Source: Bacteroidales bacterium
Lineage (GTDB): Bacteria > Bacteroidota > Bacteroidia > Bacteroidales > UBA932
Direction: 5' to 3'
Length of the DNA stretch: 64,000 bases
NCBI GenBank assembly: GCA_017509755.1
Contig: JAFWOY010000039.1
Location: forward strand, 88,738-152,737
Made by a program: the position numbers and the translations under genes. The notes under the pieces are model-generated. The model made no database searches, had not been told where the DNA came from, and saw only the letters and a program-made list of their open reading frames with translations. Position 1 is the stretch's first letter, and the number at the start of each line of letters is the position of its first letter. Positions 45,684-54,600 of this stretch are shown here, piece after piece.

Positions 45684-45690
45684 GGCAGAT

Positions 45691-46413
45691 TTAAGCCTCG
45701 GTCTCGACGTCGTCAATGACTTCGTCCACGACGGCTTCTACGACAAGCTCGGCAGCCGGTTCGCCGGCAGCGGGACCTCCGCAGTGAGGATGATGACGTT
45801 CGCGTTTCTCGGCGAGGATGGCATCGGCTTTCTTGGAGAAGAAGTCATACATCACACCCTCGATCGCTACGATGACTGCAGCACAGAAAACGACACCGAC
45901 AATAGCAAGCACGATGCCCACCTTCGGAATCATCCCGAGAATCCCGCAGATGATGCAGGAGAGGATCGCGCAAAGCAGACCGACGAAGAAGATACGCCAT
46001 TTGTTGCCGAAGGTCGAGTCATAACTCAATTGCAAGGCCTTGAGCGGGGAAATCTTTTTGTCCAGATAGAAATAGATGGCGAAACTCCAGGCAATCGAGA
46101 TCACGTAAGCCGGGAAGAGCATGAAGGCGGCGGCAGCGAGGGTGCCGACCGAGATGAAGCCCAGCAGCAGGAAGAAGCCGCCGATATTGGCGAAATTCTC
46201 CTTGGCGAAGATGGAGGTCGGGTCGATCGTCTCTCCGCGGCCGATACCGATGATGGCTTTGTAGAAACCGATGGTGGTGCCGACGTTGAGGTAAGGGATC
46301 CAGATAGTCACCAGATAGAGGATGACCATCAGCAGGAGAGGCAGGAAGTTCTTCAGACCATAACGGACACCGTCCCGGAAGGTCTTCATGATGTCGAGTT
46401 TCTCAGTTGCCAT
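45691..46413 (-). CDS. Multi-pass membrane protein of unknown function
   Basis: A 240-residue protein with about five hydrophobic segments (FLPLLLMVILYLVTIWIPYL; FFLLLGFISVGTLAAAAFMLFPAYVI; a C-terminal pair around residues 135-185) and a cytoplasmic helix ISPLKALQLSYDSTFGNKW between segments. The C-terminus is a low-complexity acidic tail rich in Glu, Val and Ala (EPAAELVVEAVVDEVIDDVETEA). The overall look recalls DUF975/DUF4013-type proteins, but I cannot assign it to a family. A TATCTTTG promoter (complement of 46447-46454) precedes it; the 111-bp repeat element follows its stop by 7 bp. Confidence 0.75.
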   Translation of the reverse strand: MATEKLDIMKTFRDGVRYGLKNFLPLLLMVILYLVTIWIPYLNVGTTIGFYKAIIGIGRGETIDPTSIFAKENFANIGGFFLLLGFISVGTLAAAAFMLFPAYVISIAWSFAIYFYLDKKISPLKALQLSYDSTFGNKWRIFFVGLLCAILSCIICGILGMIPKVGIVLAIVGVVFCAAVIVAIEGVMYDFFSKKADAILAEKRERHHPHCGGPAAGEPAAELVVEAVVDEVIDDVETEA

Positions 46414-46498
46414 AATAAACTAGGATGTTTGAGTTGTTATTTTCTGCAAAGATATAAATAATTATTGAAAAACAATAAAAATTTAAGAATTTTATCAG

Positions 46499-47608
46499 TT
46501 AATCAATAATTACGCGTTTGACGCGCCGGGGGACGGACGTGAAGATTTCATAGGGGATGGTGTCGAGGATGCGGGCCAGGTCGGCCGCTGTCGGCCGTTC
46601 GCCGAAAATCGTCACCGTATCTCCTTCCTTGCAGTCGATGTCCGTGACGTCAATCATGCACATGTCCATGCAGATGTTGCCGAGGGTCGGGGCCAGTTTG
46701 CCGTTGACCTCGAAACTGGCGTTTCCGCAACCCAGATGGCGGTTGATCCCGTCTGCGTAACCTACGCACAAAGTAGCGGAGCGGGTTCCTTCGGGACGGA
46801 GGATGCCGTGGCGACCGTAACCCACGGTGCCGTCACCCGGCAGCAGGTCTTTGATCTGGAGGATCGGACAGCGATAGAAAGCCGCCGGCTTGAGATCTTT
46901 GGACCCGATGGCGCTGATGCCGTAAATACCGATACCCAGGCGCACCATATCATATTGATACTGGGTGAACCGTTCGATGCCGGCGGAATTGAGGACATGC
47001 CGGAGCGGCTTGTACGGAAGGGCTTCCATGATCTGCGTGCTCAATTTCTCATAGAGGTGGATCTGCCCGAGCGTGAATGAATCGTGCTGCGCCTCATCCG
47101 AAGCTGCCAGGTGTGTGTACAAACCTTCCAGATGGATCTCGGGACTCTCGCGGACGAAATCGATGAGGGCGGGAATCTCCCGTTCCATGAAACCGAGCCG
47201 GTGCATGCCGGTATCGATGTTGATATGGACCGGATAGTCGCGGCGGCCGATCTTCCGGAGTTCTTCCCGGAGACGCTGCAGGGCATAGATGTCGGGGATG
47301 CCCGGCTCCAGCCCGTATCGGACGATCTCAGGATAATCTTCCGTGCCCGTGGTAAGGACGAGAATCGGCAAGTTGATCCCGGCTTTGCGCAGTTCGACGC
47401 CTTCGCTGGGCAGGGCGACGCCCAGATAGTCGGCTCCGAATTGCTCCATCTCCTGGGCGAACGGGACAGCACCATGGCCGTAGCCGTTGGCCTTGACAAG
47501 GATCAGCATTTTGGTTTCCGGTTTGAGGAGTGAGCGGAAATGGCGGAAATTGCTTTCAATCCCGCTGCGGCTGAGCTCGAGTCGCGCTAGAGGAGGATTC
47601 TGTATCAT
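46499..47608 (-). CDS. alr: Alanine racemase
   Basis: A 369-residue PLP enzyme making D-alanine for peptidoglycan. The PLP lysine is in MLILVKANGYGHGAVPF (about residue 38), the substrate-binding HINIDTGMHRLGF follows, and the C-terminal domain has GYADGINRHLGCGN, the catalytic-tyrosine region GTVGYGRHG and MCMIDVTDI. This is the stand-alone form; in some Bacteroidetes it is fused to MurF. A -7 element TATTTTTG (complement of 47633-47640) lies upstream. Confidence 0.95.
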   Translation of the reverse strand: MIQNPPLARLELSRSGIESNFRHFRSLLKPETKMLILVKANGYGHGAVPFAQEMEQFGADYLGVALPSEGVELRKAGINLPILVLTTGTEDYPEIVRYGLEPGIPDIYALQRLREELRKIGRRDYPVHINIDTGMHRLGFMEREIPALIDFVRESPEIHLEGLYTHLAASDEAQHDSFTLGQIHLYEKLSTQIMEALPYKPLRHVLNSAGIERFTQYQYDMVRLGIGIYGISAIGSKDLKPAAFYRCPILQIKDLLPGDGTVGYGRHGILRPEGTRSATLCVGYADGINRHLGCGNASFEVNGKLAPTLGNICMDMCMIDVTDIDCKEGDTVTIFGERPTAADLARILDTIPYEIFTSVPRRVKRVIID

Positions 47609-47686
47609 CTTTCAGGCTGTGTTTTCGTCCCGCAAAAATACAGAAACAGCGATAATGTTATGCTGCTTTTTTGCAAAAAATGTGCG

Positions 47687-48325
47687 TCAAGCGGCGGGAC
47701 GGTTTTTCCCCCAAAGCATCAGGTTTCGGATATAGGTGACCAGACCGAACGACTGGGCCAGGATGACGACCGGGTCGCGGCGTAGGATGCCGTAGATGAG
47801 TATGAGGATTGCGCCCGCCGTGCTGATGATCCAGAATCCGACCGGCAGGAGTGATTCTTTCCGGCTTGCGGAGTAAATCATCTGATAGAGAAAACGCAGC
47901 GAAAACACGAGCTGGCCGGCGACACCCAGCAGCAGGAGCCAGCGGGGGATGGCGTCGTTGTGGAAGAGTGCCTCGCGGACGGCAGGCCAATGGGCGGAAA
48001 TGAGGAGGATGACGCTGGCCGGGATCGTCATCAGTGCGCCGGTGATGACCGGTCGCCAGGGCCCGAGTTTCCGCCAGACTCCTTTGGCGTCCAGGTTCCA
48101 GACATAGGCGCAGTAGCCGATGACCTGCCCCAGCATCAGGGCGAAATCCTGCCGCAGCCATCCGTAAAGGAAAAACAGGAGGGAGGCGATCAGGCTGAGA
48201 ACCCAGAAAATCGTCGGATTGACCACTTTCTTCTCTTTTTCGGAGCGGATCCATTGTACCAGCATCCGCGCCGAGAAGAGGGCCTGTGCGAGCAGCCCGA
48301 GTGCCGTGATCCAGAGTTTTTCCAT
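47687..48325 (-). CDS. Lipid-A-disaccharide synthase N-terminal-like (LAB_N) membrane protein
   Basis: A 212-residue membrane protein made of two repeats of the LAB_N domain: LLAQALFSARMLVQWIRSEKEK with VNPTIFWVLSLIASLLFFLYGWLRQD in the first half, and a second, weaker LVFSLRFLYQMIYSASRKES with FWIISTAGAILILIYGILRRDP. Such duplicated LAB_N proteins often accompany a polyprenyl-phosphate GT2 and a glycosyltransferase of the ArnT type in lipid A or O-antigen decoration. Here it follows a GT2 gene with a TAATG stop-start overlap. No ArnT-like gene is in view. Confidence 0.85.
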   Translation of the reverse strand: MEKLWITALGLLAQALFSARMLVQWIRSEKEKKVVNPTIFWVLSLIASLLFFLYGWLRQDFALMLGQVIGYCAYVWNLDAKGVWRKLGPWRPVITGALMTIPASVILLISAHWPAVREALFHNDAIPRWLLLLGVAGQLVFSLRFLYQMIYSASRKESLLPVGFWIISTAGAILILIYGILRRDPVVILAQSFGLVTYIRNLMLWGKNRPAA

Positions 48326-49059
48326 TATCCGAGATTGCTGTCGCCGAGGGTATAGTCAATGTAGCGTTTCTTCATCCAGCGGAATGCAAAGCAGTCGTTG
48401 AACGGGCCCCAGAGCCGGTTGAGCAGATGGTATTTGGCTTTTCCCGCTACCCTGGGATAGTGGCGGACCGGCACTTGTTTCACCTGGCCGCCGGCCATCT
48501 GAACAAGCGCAGGCAGAAAACGGTGCATGCCGGTGAACATCGGCAGTTTTTTCGCGCAGGGCGTCTGCAGGATCTTGAGCGGACAACCCGTGTCGGCGAC
48601 GCCGTCGTGGGTCATCATCCGGCGCCAGCCGTTGGCGATTTTCGAAGAGATCCGTTTCACGAAACCGTCCCGTCGGTTGACGCGGATGCCCGTCACCAGT
48701 TCATAGTCGGCCGCAAAGGGAATCAGCAGGTCAAAATCGTCGGGGTCGGTCTGCAGGTCGGCGTCGATATAGCCCAGCAGCGGCGATTCACAGGCGTCGA
48801 TACCGGCTTTCAAGGCGGCGCTCAAGCCGCCATTGTGCGCGAAACGAAGGTAGAAGAAGTCAAGATGCCGCTGGCAGAGGCCGGCGAGCAGTTCCCCGCC
48901 GCCATCGGTTGATCCGTCGTCCACGAAGAGGACACAGGCGGGTTTGGCCGCCGTCCGGGTGAGGTAAGCGGAGAGCCGTTGCTCGAGACGTTCGAGGTTT
49001 TCCCGCTCGTTGAAAACGGGAACGACAATGGTAAACTGGTAGCGGGCCGTGACGTTCAT
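48325..49059 (-). CDS. Polyprenyl-phosphate family 2 glycosyltransferase
   Basis: A 244-residue GT-A enzyme resembling dolichol-phosphate mannose synthase or ArnC without the C-terminal membrane helices. Motifs are IVVPVFNERENLERL, VLFVDDGSTDGGGELL, LRFAHNGGLSAALKAGID and the metal-binding GYIDADLQTDPDDFD. It likely charges undecaprenyl phosphate with a sugar for transfer on the outer face of the inner membrane. Start ATG was chosen over a TTG three codons upstream; a TATCTTTG element ends 6 nt before it. Coupled to the LAB_N gene downstream. Confidence 0.9.
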   Translation of the reverse strand: MNVTARYQFTIVVPVFNERENLERLEQRLSAYLTRTAAKPACVLFVDDGSTDGGGELLAGLCQRHLDFFYLRFAHNGGLSAALKAGIDACESPLLGYIDADLQTDPDDFDLLIPFAADYELVTGIRVNRRDGFVKRISSKIANGWRRMMTHDGVADTGCPLKILQTPCAKKLPMFTGMHRFLPALVQMAGGQVKQVPVRHYPRVAGKAKYHLLNRLWGPFNDCFAFRWMKKRYIDYTLGDSNLG

Positions 49060-49065
49060 GTACTG

Positions 49066-49073
49066 CAAAGATA
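49066..49073 (-). promoter_or_regulatory. -7 element of the GT2/LAB_N pair
   Basis: TATCTTTG on the minus strand, 6 nt from the GT2 start codon, so the transcript would be leaderless or nearly so. Confidence 0.5.
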
Positions 49074-49149
49074 CGAAACAGTTTTTGGTGAATTGAAGAA
49101 AAATTTGTAATTATGTAGTTTGAAACGATTGTAAACGTTTAAAAACGGG

Positions 49150-51144
49150 ATGAAACGGCTCTTTCTCGCCCTGCTTGCGCTTCTGGCCTTTTCACTGCAA
49201 CTGTTTGCGGTGAAGGCCTGGCCGTATCCCGTGACGGTCACGCAACCCGACGGCTCCACGCTGGTCATCCGGATCCATGGCGATGAGAATCGCTCCTGGA
49301 AAACGACCCTCGACGGACGACCGGTGTTCCAGGACTCCGAAGGCTATTGGCGCGTGACGGATTCCATTCCGCCCGCTCCCTCCACCCGGGCAAAAGCTTT
49401 GTATCCCGAAGGAGGGGTCATCTCGATGTTCCTGGCGACCAAGGCCCCGGTGAGCATCCGCACCATCGTGATTCCGGTCCAGTTCCGCGACCAGAAATTC
49501 ACGGTTCCTTCCCCGCGTGCCTCCATCTACAACCTTTTCAACCAGCAGTATTATTCCGAGAACGGTGCTACGGGCAGCGTCCTTGACTGGTTCCGTGACA
49601 ATCTGGGCACCTCAGCCGGTTTTTCCTTCGATGTCTGCGACGTCGTGACCCTGCCCAACGACCTGGCCTGGTATGGTGCCAATGAAGAAGGCATCACGGA
49701 CAGCAATCTCAAGCAGATGGTAGTCCATGCCTGTCAGGCGGCGGATGCAGCAGGTGTGGATTTCACCCGCTACGATTTCGACCGCGACGGCTTCGTGGAC
49801 AATGTATTCCTGCTCTTCGCCGGCCATAATGAGGCGGAAGGCGGCAGCGATAACACCCTCTGGCCCCAATCCTGGAACATTGCAGACCAGGGCCTGGTGC
49901 TGGACGGCATGAAGATTTCCAATTTCTCGCTCTATTCCGAGTATTCCGGTGCCTCCGGCTACCATTTCGCCGGTATCGGCACCATCTGCCATGAATACTG
50001 CCATTTCCTGGGCCTGCAGGACCTTTACGATGTCAACGGGGAAAAGGAGGGTGAAAGTGCCGGCCTGGGCGGCCTGCTTTCCATCATGGACCGGGGCAAC
50101 TACAACAATGAGGGCCGCACGCCACCTTACCTGACAATCTTCGAGCGCCAGATGCTTTCGTTGGTCAGTATGCAGACGGTCCGGCAGGAGCGACAGCTGC
50201 TGATCGGTCCTGTGCAGGAATCGACAACCGCGTGGTTGTTGCCGACCCAGGTTTCGGGCGATGAGTTCTGGCTCGAATACCGCGACGGGTCGAAATGGGA
50301 CGCCTACATCGGCGGGGCGGGCCTGGTGGTCTATCATATCGACAAAAGTACGGGAACGGCCGGTTCGATGAGAGCCGACCAGCGCTGGTCGACCAACGCC
50401 GTGAATGCATGCGCCACACACCCTTGCGCGTATTTCGTCGCTTCCGACGGCACCGACACGGCCGAGCCGGCGACCGCCTTTTATCCGGGCCCCAGGAACG
50501 TCCGCAATATCCATTCGGCCATGACCTTCCCGCTTTTGGGCTGGAATGGCCGCGGGGTGGGATTCGGCTTGACCGGCATTGCCCGGGAAGCCGATGGCAT
50601 TACCTGCCGCGTGGTCCTCGACCAGAGCTGGGACCTGCCCGTGGTGACCGGCTGGTCGATTGTGCCGGCCCAAACGACCGCCTTGCTGGAATGGGAGACC
50701 AACAAGAATGATACGGGCCAGTGGAATCTTCGCTGGGGTATGATCAACGGCCTTGACGTGACGACGGTCACTGTCGGCAGCAAGCAGAATTATCTGCTGG
50801 AGAATCTGGTGCCGGGCGAATCCTATTTCTGCGAGCTCTACTACACCCGCTGGAATGTAACGGGCAAAGTGTACCGCATGGAATTCAAGGCCCTGAACCG
50901 CTTGAGCGATTATCCGCTGATCGGCGGCGTGGACCGCAGCTGGAAGGCGGGCGACAAACTCCGCCTCTTCCTGCTCAACTTGGAAGATGAAGATGCCACT
51001 GTCGCTTGGCAGGTTGACAGCCAGCCTTATACAGCCGATCAAATCACGTTTGAAAAAGCGGGGACCTATAAGATTACAGCCATCATCACCTATGCGGACG
51101 GCTCGAAAGAAACGCTCACCAAAATCGTGGAGGTAAAAGAATGA
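49150..51144 (+). CDS. M6 family (immune inhibitor A-like) secreted metalloprotease
   Basis: A 664-residue secreted protein with a signal peptide (LFLALLALLAFSLQLFAVKA). The M6 zinc site is GTICHEYCHFLGLQDLYD (HExxH at about residues 280-284, third ligand Asp/His downstream), preceded by VDFTRYDFDRDGFVDNVFLLFAGHNEA, a calcium-binding-like loop read in two parts. After about residue 480 come a fibronectin-like domain and a PKD-like C-terminal domain (DEDATVAWQVDSQPYTADQITF), typical of surface-exposed proteases. It heads a run of three genes with 4-bp overlaps. Confidence 0.9.
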   Translation: MKRLFLALLALLAFSLQLFAVKAWPYPVTVTQPDGSTLVIRIHGDENRSWKTTLDGRPVFQDSEGYWRVTDSIPPAPSTRAKALYPEGGVISMFLATKAPVSIRTIVIPVQFRDQKFTVPSPRASIYNLFNQQYYSENGATGSVLDWFRDNLGTSAGFSFDVCDVVTLPNDLAWYGANEEGITDSNLKQMVVHACQAADAAGVDFTRYDFDRDGFVDNVFLLFAGHNEAEGGSDNTLWPQSWNIADQGLVLDGMKISNFSLYSEYSGASGYHFAGIGTICHEYCHFLGLQDLYDVNGEKEGESAGLGGLLSIMDRGNYNNEGRTPPYLTIFERQMLSLVSMQTVRQERQLLIGPVQESTTAWLLPTQVSGDEFWLEYRDGSKWDAYIGGAGLVVYHIDKSTGTAGSMRADQRWSTNAVNACATHPCAYFVASDGTDTAEPATAFYPGPRNVRNIHSAMTFPLLGWNGRGVGFGLTGIAREADGITCRVVLDQSWDLPVVTGWSIVPAQTTALLEWETNKNDTGQWNLRWGMINGLDVTTVTVGSKQNYLLENLVPGESYFCELYYTRWNVTGKVYRMEFKALNRLSDYPLIGGVDRSWKAGDKLRLFLLNLEDEDATVAWQVDSQPYTADQITFEKAGTYKITAIITYADGSKETLTKIVEVKE

Positions 51145-51617
51145 AAACCCGCATCGGCATCGGCTTTGGGCTGCGCTTTGCGCTGATTCTCTTCGTGGTG
51201 GCGACCACGATGGCTGTTTCCTGTCCGCAACCGACTCCGCCGGAACCGCCGGAACCAGTGGTCGATACCAAATCGGAAGAACGGAAGCAGTTGGAATCAG
51301 CGTATGTGGAAGGCCTGTACATGAAAGGCAACTGCGTCCTTTCTTTCGATTGGACTACGTTCCAGCGCGCCGTCAATCCCGTCCGCCGGAACTACCGGAT
51401 CCAGAGCGACGACCAGTCCCGTTACCTGAATATCCGCTATATTGACGCCATCCCGCAGCATGCGGGGGACGAAGTCGAATGCGAGATCCACTACCGGCTG
51501 GCTGCCGGAGAATCTACGACCTTGATCGTCAAACTGATCGTGCTTAAGACGACCGACGATTATCTTTGGCTGTGGAACGAGTTCCAGAAGGTCGGCATGA
51601 TCGTCCAGCGGATATGA
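51141..51617 (+). CDS. Small lipoprotein of unknown function
   Basis: A 158-residue lipoprotein: signal peptide ending in the lipobox-like VSC, then a Pro/Glu-rich linker (PQPTPPEPPEPVVDTKSEE) and a compact domain of about 110 residues with alternating strands (KGNCVLSFDWTTFQRAV; EVECEIHYRLAAGESTTLIVKLIVLKTT in short blocks). The ATG overlaps the protease stop (ATGA), so the two are translationally coupled; it might be an inhibitor, chaperone or anchor for that protease, which is only a guess. Confidence 0.7.
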   Translation: MKTRIGIGFGLRFALILFVVATTMAVSCPQPTPPEPPEPVVDTKSEERKQLESAYVEGLYMKGNCVLSFDWTTFQRAVNPVRRNYRIQSDDQSRYLNIRYIDAIPQHAGDEVECEIHYRLAAGESTTLIVKLIVLKTTDDYLWLWNEFQKVGMIVQRI

Positions 51618-52012
51618 TCTCCTCCGAAAAACTGTATGACCCGCTGCGGCGGAAATGGGTGGCCCGCACACCGGAAGAGGAAGTGCGGCAAAATGTAATC
51701 GCGTGGCTGCACGATGTGCGCCACATTCCACATGGCCTGATGGAGAGCGAATATGGTTTCATCTACAACCGCCGGCACTACCGGGCGGACGTGCTGGTTT
51801 TCGACCGGCAGCTGCAACCTCGCATCCTGGTGGAATGCAAGGCGCCCGGAGTAAAACTCGAAGCGGCGGTCGTGGAACAGGTGGTGCGCTACACGCGCGT
51901 GTTGGCGGTGCGGTTCATCCTGCTGACCAATGGCACAGAAACGCATCTGCTCGGGCGTCGGGCCGACGGCAGCGGCTACGACCCCCTGGCGGAAATACCG
52001 GAAGATTTTTAG
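51614..52012 (+). CDS. HsdR-N-like PD-(D/E)xK domain protein
   Basis: A 132-residue protein consisting only of the type I restriction enzyme R subunit N-terminal domain (HSDR_N-type). The nuclease-like core is present: Glu in PEEEVRQN, Asp in HYRADVLVFD and the ECK of RILVECKAPG, followed by VEQVVRYTRVLAVRFILLTNG. No helicase part and no HsdM/HsdS genes are nearby, so it is not a restriction system. Similar single-domain proteins are commonly found next to holA in Bacteroidetes. The ATG overlaps the preceding stop (ATGA). Confidence 0.82.
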   Translation: MISSEKLYDPLRRKWVARTPEEEVRQNVIAWLHDVRHIPHGLMESEYGFIYNRRHYRADVLVFDRQLQPRILVECKAPGVKLEAAVVEQVVRYTRVLAVRFILLTNGTETHLLGRRADGSGYDPLAEIPEDF

Positions 52013-52018
52013 GCTGGC

Positions 52019-53077
52019 TCAGGCCAGGATCTTGGCCGTGAGCTCTTTGAGGAGGTCTCCGTCAGAGGCTTCGCCACGGGTATTGGATTTGGAACGTTGG
52101 TCGTATTCCTTGAGGATCGAGATGATGCGCATGGTTTTTTTGGCCGGATAGTTCCGGACGGCCGTATCGTATTCCCCGGCGAAATAGGGATTGATGCCCA
52201 GTTGGGACAGGATCTCATTGCGATTCTGCCCGGCCTGCAGCAGAGCGTGGTAACGCAGGAGGCGGATGAAATGACCCGTGAGTGCGGCGAGAGTCAGCTG
52301 GATCGGGAAGCGTTTGGGCGCTTCTCCGAAAAAGTGGACGATCCGGAAGGCCTTGGCCGTATCTTTGAGGGAAAGGGCCTTCGTCAGTTCGAAAACAGAA
52401 TAATCGCGGCTCATTCCGACGTTTTCCTCGATATCCTGGACGGTGATGTTGCTGCGGTCTTCGGGCAGCAACTTGCAGAGTTTGTCGATGGTCAGCGTGA
52501 TCTTCTGCAGGTCGGTGCCGGTCGATTCGGCCAGCAGGGCGGCGGCGTCAGGCGCGATACGCTTGCCGAGTTCGCCCACATAACTGTCGATCCACCGGCC
52601 GATCTTGTAGTCGGGAATGGGATTCGACTCGAAGGCAACGCCGAATTTCTTGGCCTGTTTGTAAAAGACCGAGCGCTTGTCGATGTTCTTGCCGGTCTTG
52701 GTCGGGTCGTTGTTGGTCTTGTAGCAGACGACCAGGACCGTGGTGGGCATGATGCCTTCGAAATAGACGGCGATGTCTTCCACCTTCTTCATCATCTGGG
52801 CTTCCTTGACCACCACCAGTTGGCGGGCGATCATCATCGGGAACTGGCGGGCGGTGCTGACTACCTGGTTGGCCGTCACGTCAGCGCCGAAATAGACAAT
52901 CTGCCCGAAATCGCGTTCTTCGGGCGGGATGACTGTTTCCATCAGCAGCCGGCACAGTTCATCGATATAATAATGCTCTTTTCCGAATAGCAGGTAGAAG
53001 GGTTTGATGTCGCCCGCGAGGATTTCTTCGCGAAGCGCCTTGTATTCCTGAACGGTGTCTGTCGTCGTCTTGGCCAT
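52019..53077 (-). CDS. holA: DNA polymerase III subunit delta
   Basis: A 352-residue clamp-loader subunit. The N-terminal region KPFYLLFGKEHYYIDELCRLL carries the usual LLxGxExxLI-like signature; DVTANQVVSTARQFPMMIARQLVVVKEA is the next family block, read in parts, and the C-terminal collar domain includes SVFELTKALSLKDTAKAFRI and RLLRYHALLQAGQ. Its -7 element TATCTTTG (complement of 53085-53092) is 7 nt from the ATG. It is convergent with the HsdR-N-like gene and divergent from cca. Confidence 0.93.
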   Translation of the reverse strand: MAKTTTDTVQEYKALREEILAGDIKPFYLLFGKEHYYIDELCRLLMETVIPPEERDFGQIVYFGADVTANQVVSTARQFPMMIARQLVVVKEAQMMKKVEDIAVYFEGIMPTTVLVVCYKTNNDPTKTGKNIDKRSVFYKQAKKFGVAFESNPIPDYKIGRWIDSYVGELGKRIAPDAAALLAESTGTDLQKITLTIDKLCKLLPEDRSNITVQDIEENVGMSRDYSVFELTKALSLKDTAKAFRIVHFFGEAPKRFPIQLTLAALTGHFIRLLRYHALLQAGQNRNEILSQLGINPYFAGEYDTAVRNYPAKKTMRIISILKEYDQRSKSNTRGEASDGDLLKELTAKILA

Positions 53078-53084
53078 AACTTGA

Positions 53085-53148
53085 CAAAGATACACTTTTT
53101 CTTCCTTCGTTCGCTGCGCTCCGCTCTGATTTGATTTTATTATCTTTG
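53085..53148. promoter_or_regulatory. Divergent -7 elements of holA and cca
   Basis: TATCTTTG on the minus strand (complement of 53085-53092) and on the plus strand (53141-53148). They lie 7 nt and 4 nt from their respective start codons, so both transcripts would have essentially no leader. Confidence 0.55.
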
Positions 53149-53152
53149 CGGT

Positions 53153-54565
53153 ATGTTTGAGGAAGCATTGAACAGCAAAGTCTTCGGTATCGTGTCGGAA
53201 ACGGCACGGGAGCAAGGCGTACGCGCGTTCGTAATCGGCGGCTACGTGCGCGATTTCTTCCTGCAGCGGCCCAACAACGACATCGACATCGTGGTCGAGG
53301 GCAGCGGGATCGGCCTGGCCGAAGCAGTGGCGGCCAAATTGCACACCAAGGTATCCGTTTTCAAGCGTTTCGGCACCGCAATGTTGCGCTGGAAAGACTG
53401 TGAACTGGAGTTCGTCGGCGCCCGCCGTGAATCGTACCGTGCCGATTCGCGAAAGCCTATCGTGGAGGACGGCAGCCTCGAAGAAGACCAGCAGCGCCGG
53501 GACTTCACCATCAATGCGATGGCCTTCAGCCTGCAAAAGGAAGATTATGGCTCGCTGGTCGATCCGTTCGGCGGCATCCGCGACCTCAATCTCGGGCTCA
53601 TCCGCACACCGCTTGATCCTGACACCACGTACAGCGACGATCCGCTCCGGATGTTGCGGGCGATCCGTTTTGCCACGCAACTGGGGTTCACCATCGTGCC
53701 GGAATCGATTGCTTCCATCCGCCGCAACAAGGCGCGTCTGGAGATCCTTTCCGCTGAGCGCATTGCCGACGAATTGAACAAGATCATGAAGACGGCGAAG
53801 CCTTCGGTGGGCTTCTACCTGCTGGACGAATGTGAACTGCTGCCCTTCATCTTGCCTGCGCTGGCGAACTTGAAAGGCGTGGAGACGGTGGACGGCCGAG
53901 GCCACAAAGACAACTTCAAGCATTCTCTCCAAGTGCTCGACAACGTGGCTGAGGCCAGCGACAACCTTTGGCTCCGCTGGGCCGCGTTGCTCCACGACAT
54001 CGGCAAGGCGCCCACCAAGCGCTGGGAGCCCGGCATCGGCTGGACATTCCACGGCCATGAATATGTGGGCTCCAAGATGGTCAAGGGCATTTTCAACCAC
54101 CTCAAAATGTCGCAGACCGATGACTTGCGCTACGTCCAGAAACTGGTGGCCTTGCACCTGCGGCCGGTGGCCCTGGTCACCGACGAGGTGACCGACTCGG
54201 CCGTTCGCCGGCTGCTCTTCGATGCCGGCGATGACATCGACGACCTGATGATCCTCTGCAAAGCGGACATCACGTCGGCCAACGAACAGAAGGTCGAGCG
54301 GTTCAAGAAGCAGTACGACCACGTGAAGCAGAAACTGATCGAGGTCGAAGCCAAGGATGCGGTGCGCAATTTCAAGAACCCCATCACCGGCGAACTCATC
54401 ATGGAGAAATACCACATCCCGCCCTGCCGCGAGATCGGAGTCATCAAGGAAGCCGTCAAGGAAGCCATCCTCGACGGTATCATCCCCAACGAATTCTCCG
54501 CCGCCTATACCATGATGGAGCAAAAGGCCGCCGAACTGGGGCTGCAACCCGTCTCCGGAGCGTAA
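53153..54565 (+). CDS. cca: CCA-adding/polyA polymerase family nucleotidyltransferase with HD domain
   Basis: A 470-residue class II nucleotidyltransferase. The catalytic head has FVIGGYVRDFFLQRPNNDIDIVVEG (G-G-x-V-R-D and the D-x-D pair at about residues 28-46), then RRDFTINAMAF, and SDDPLRMLRAIRFATQLGF in the neck. The C-terminal half has an HD-type phosphohydrolase domain (LRWAALLHDIGKAPT). It matures or repairs tRNA 3' ends. The gene starts 5 nt after its -7 element. Confidence 0.94.
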   Translation: MFEEALNSKVFGIVSETAREQGVRAFVIGGYVRDFFLQRPNNDIDIVVEGSGIGLAEAVAAKLHTKVSVFKRFGTAMLRWKDCELEFVGARRESYRADSRKPIVEDGSLEEDQQRRDFTINAMAFSLQKEDYGSLVDPFGGIRDLNLGLIRTPLDPDTTYSDDPLRMLRAIRFATQLGFTIVPESIASIRRNKARLEILSAERIADELNKIMKTAKPSVGFYLLDECELLPFILPALANLKGVETVDGRGHKDNFKHSLQVLDNVAEASDNLWLRWAALLHDIGKAPTKRWEPGIGWTFHGHEYVGSKMVKGIFNHLKMSQTDDLRYVQKLVALHLRPVALVTDEVTDSAVRRLLFDAGDDIDDLMILCKADITSANEQKVERFKKQYDHVKQKLIEVEAKDAVRNFKNPITGELIMEKYHIPPCREIGVIKEAVKEAILDGIIPNEFSAAYTMMEQKAAELGLQPVSGA

Positions 54566-54600
54566 TCGCCGGGCACCGGGCAGTCCGCCGCCCGTGATGC

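Noticed and set aside
51614..52012. Type I restriction-modification system
   Set aside because: Only a single HsdR-N-like domain is present; there is no helicase, methylase or specificity gene.
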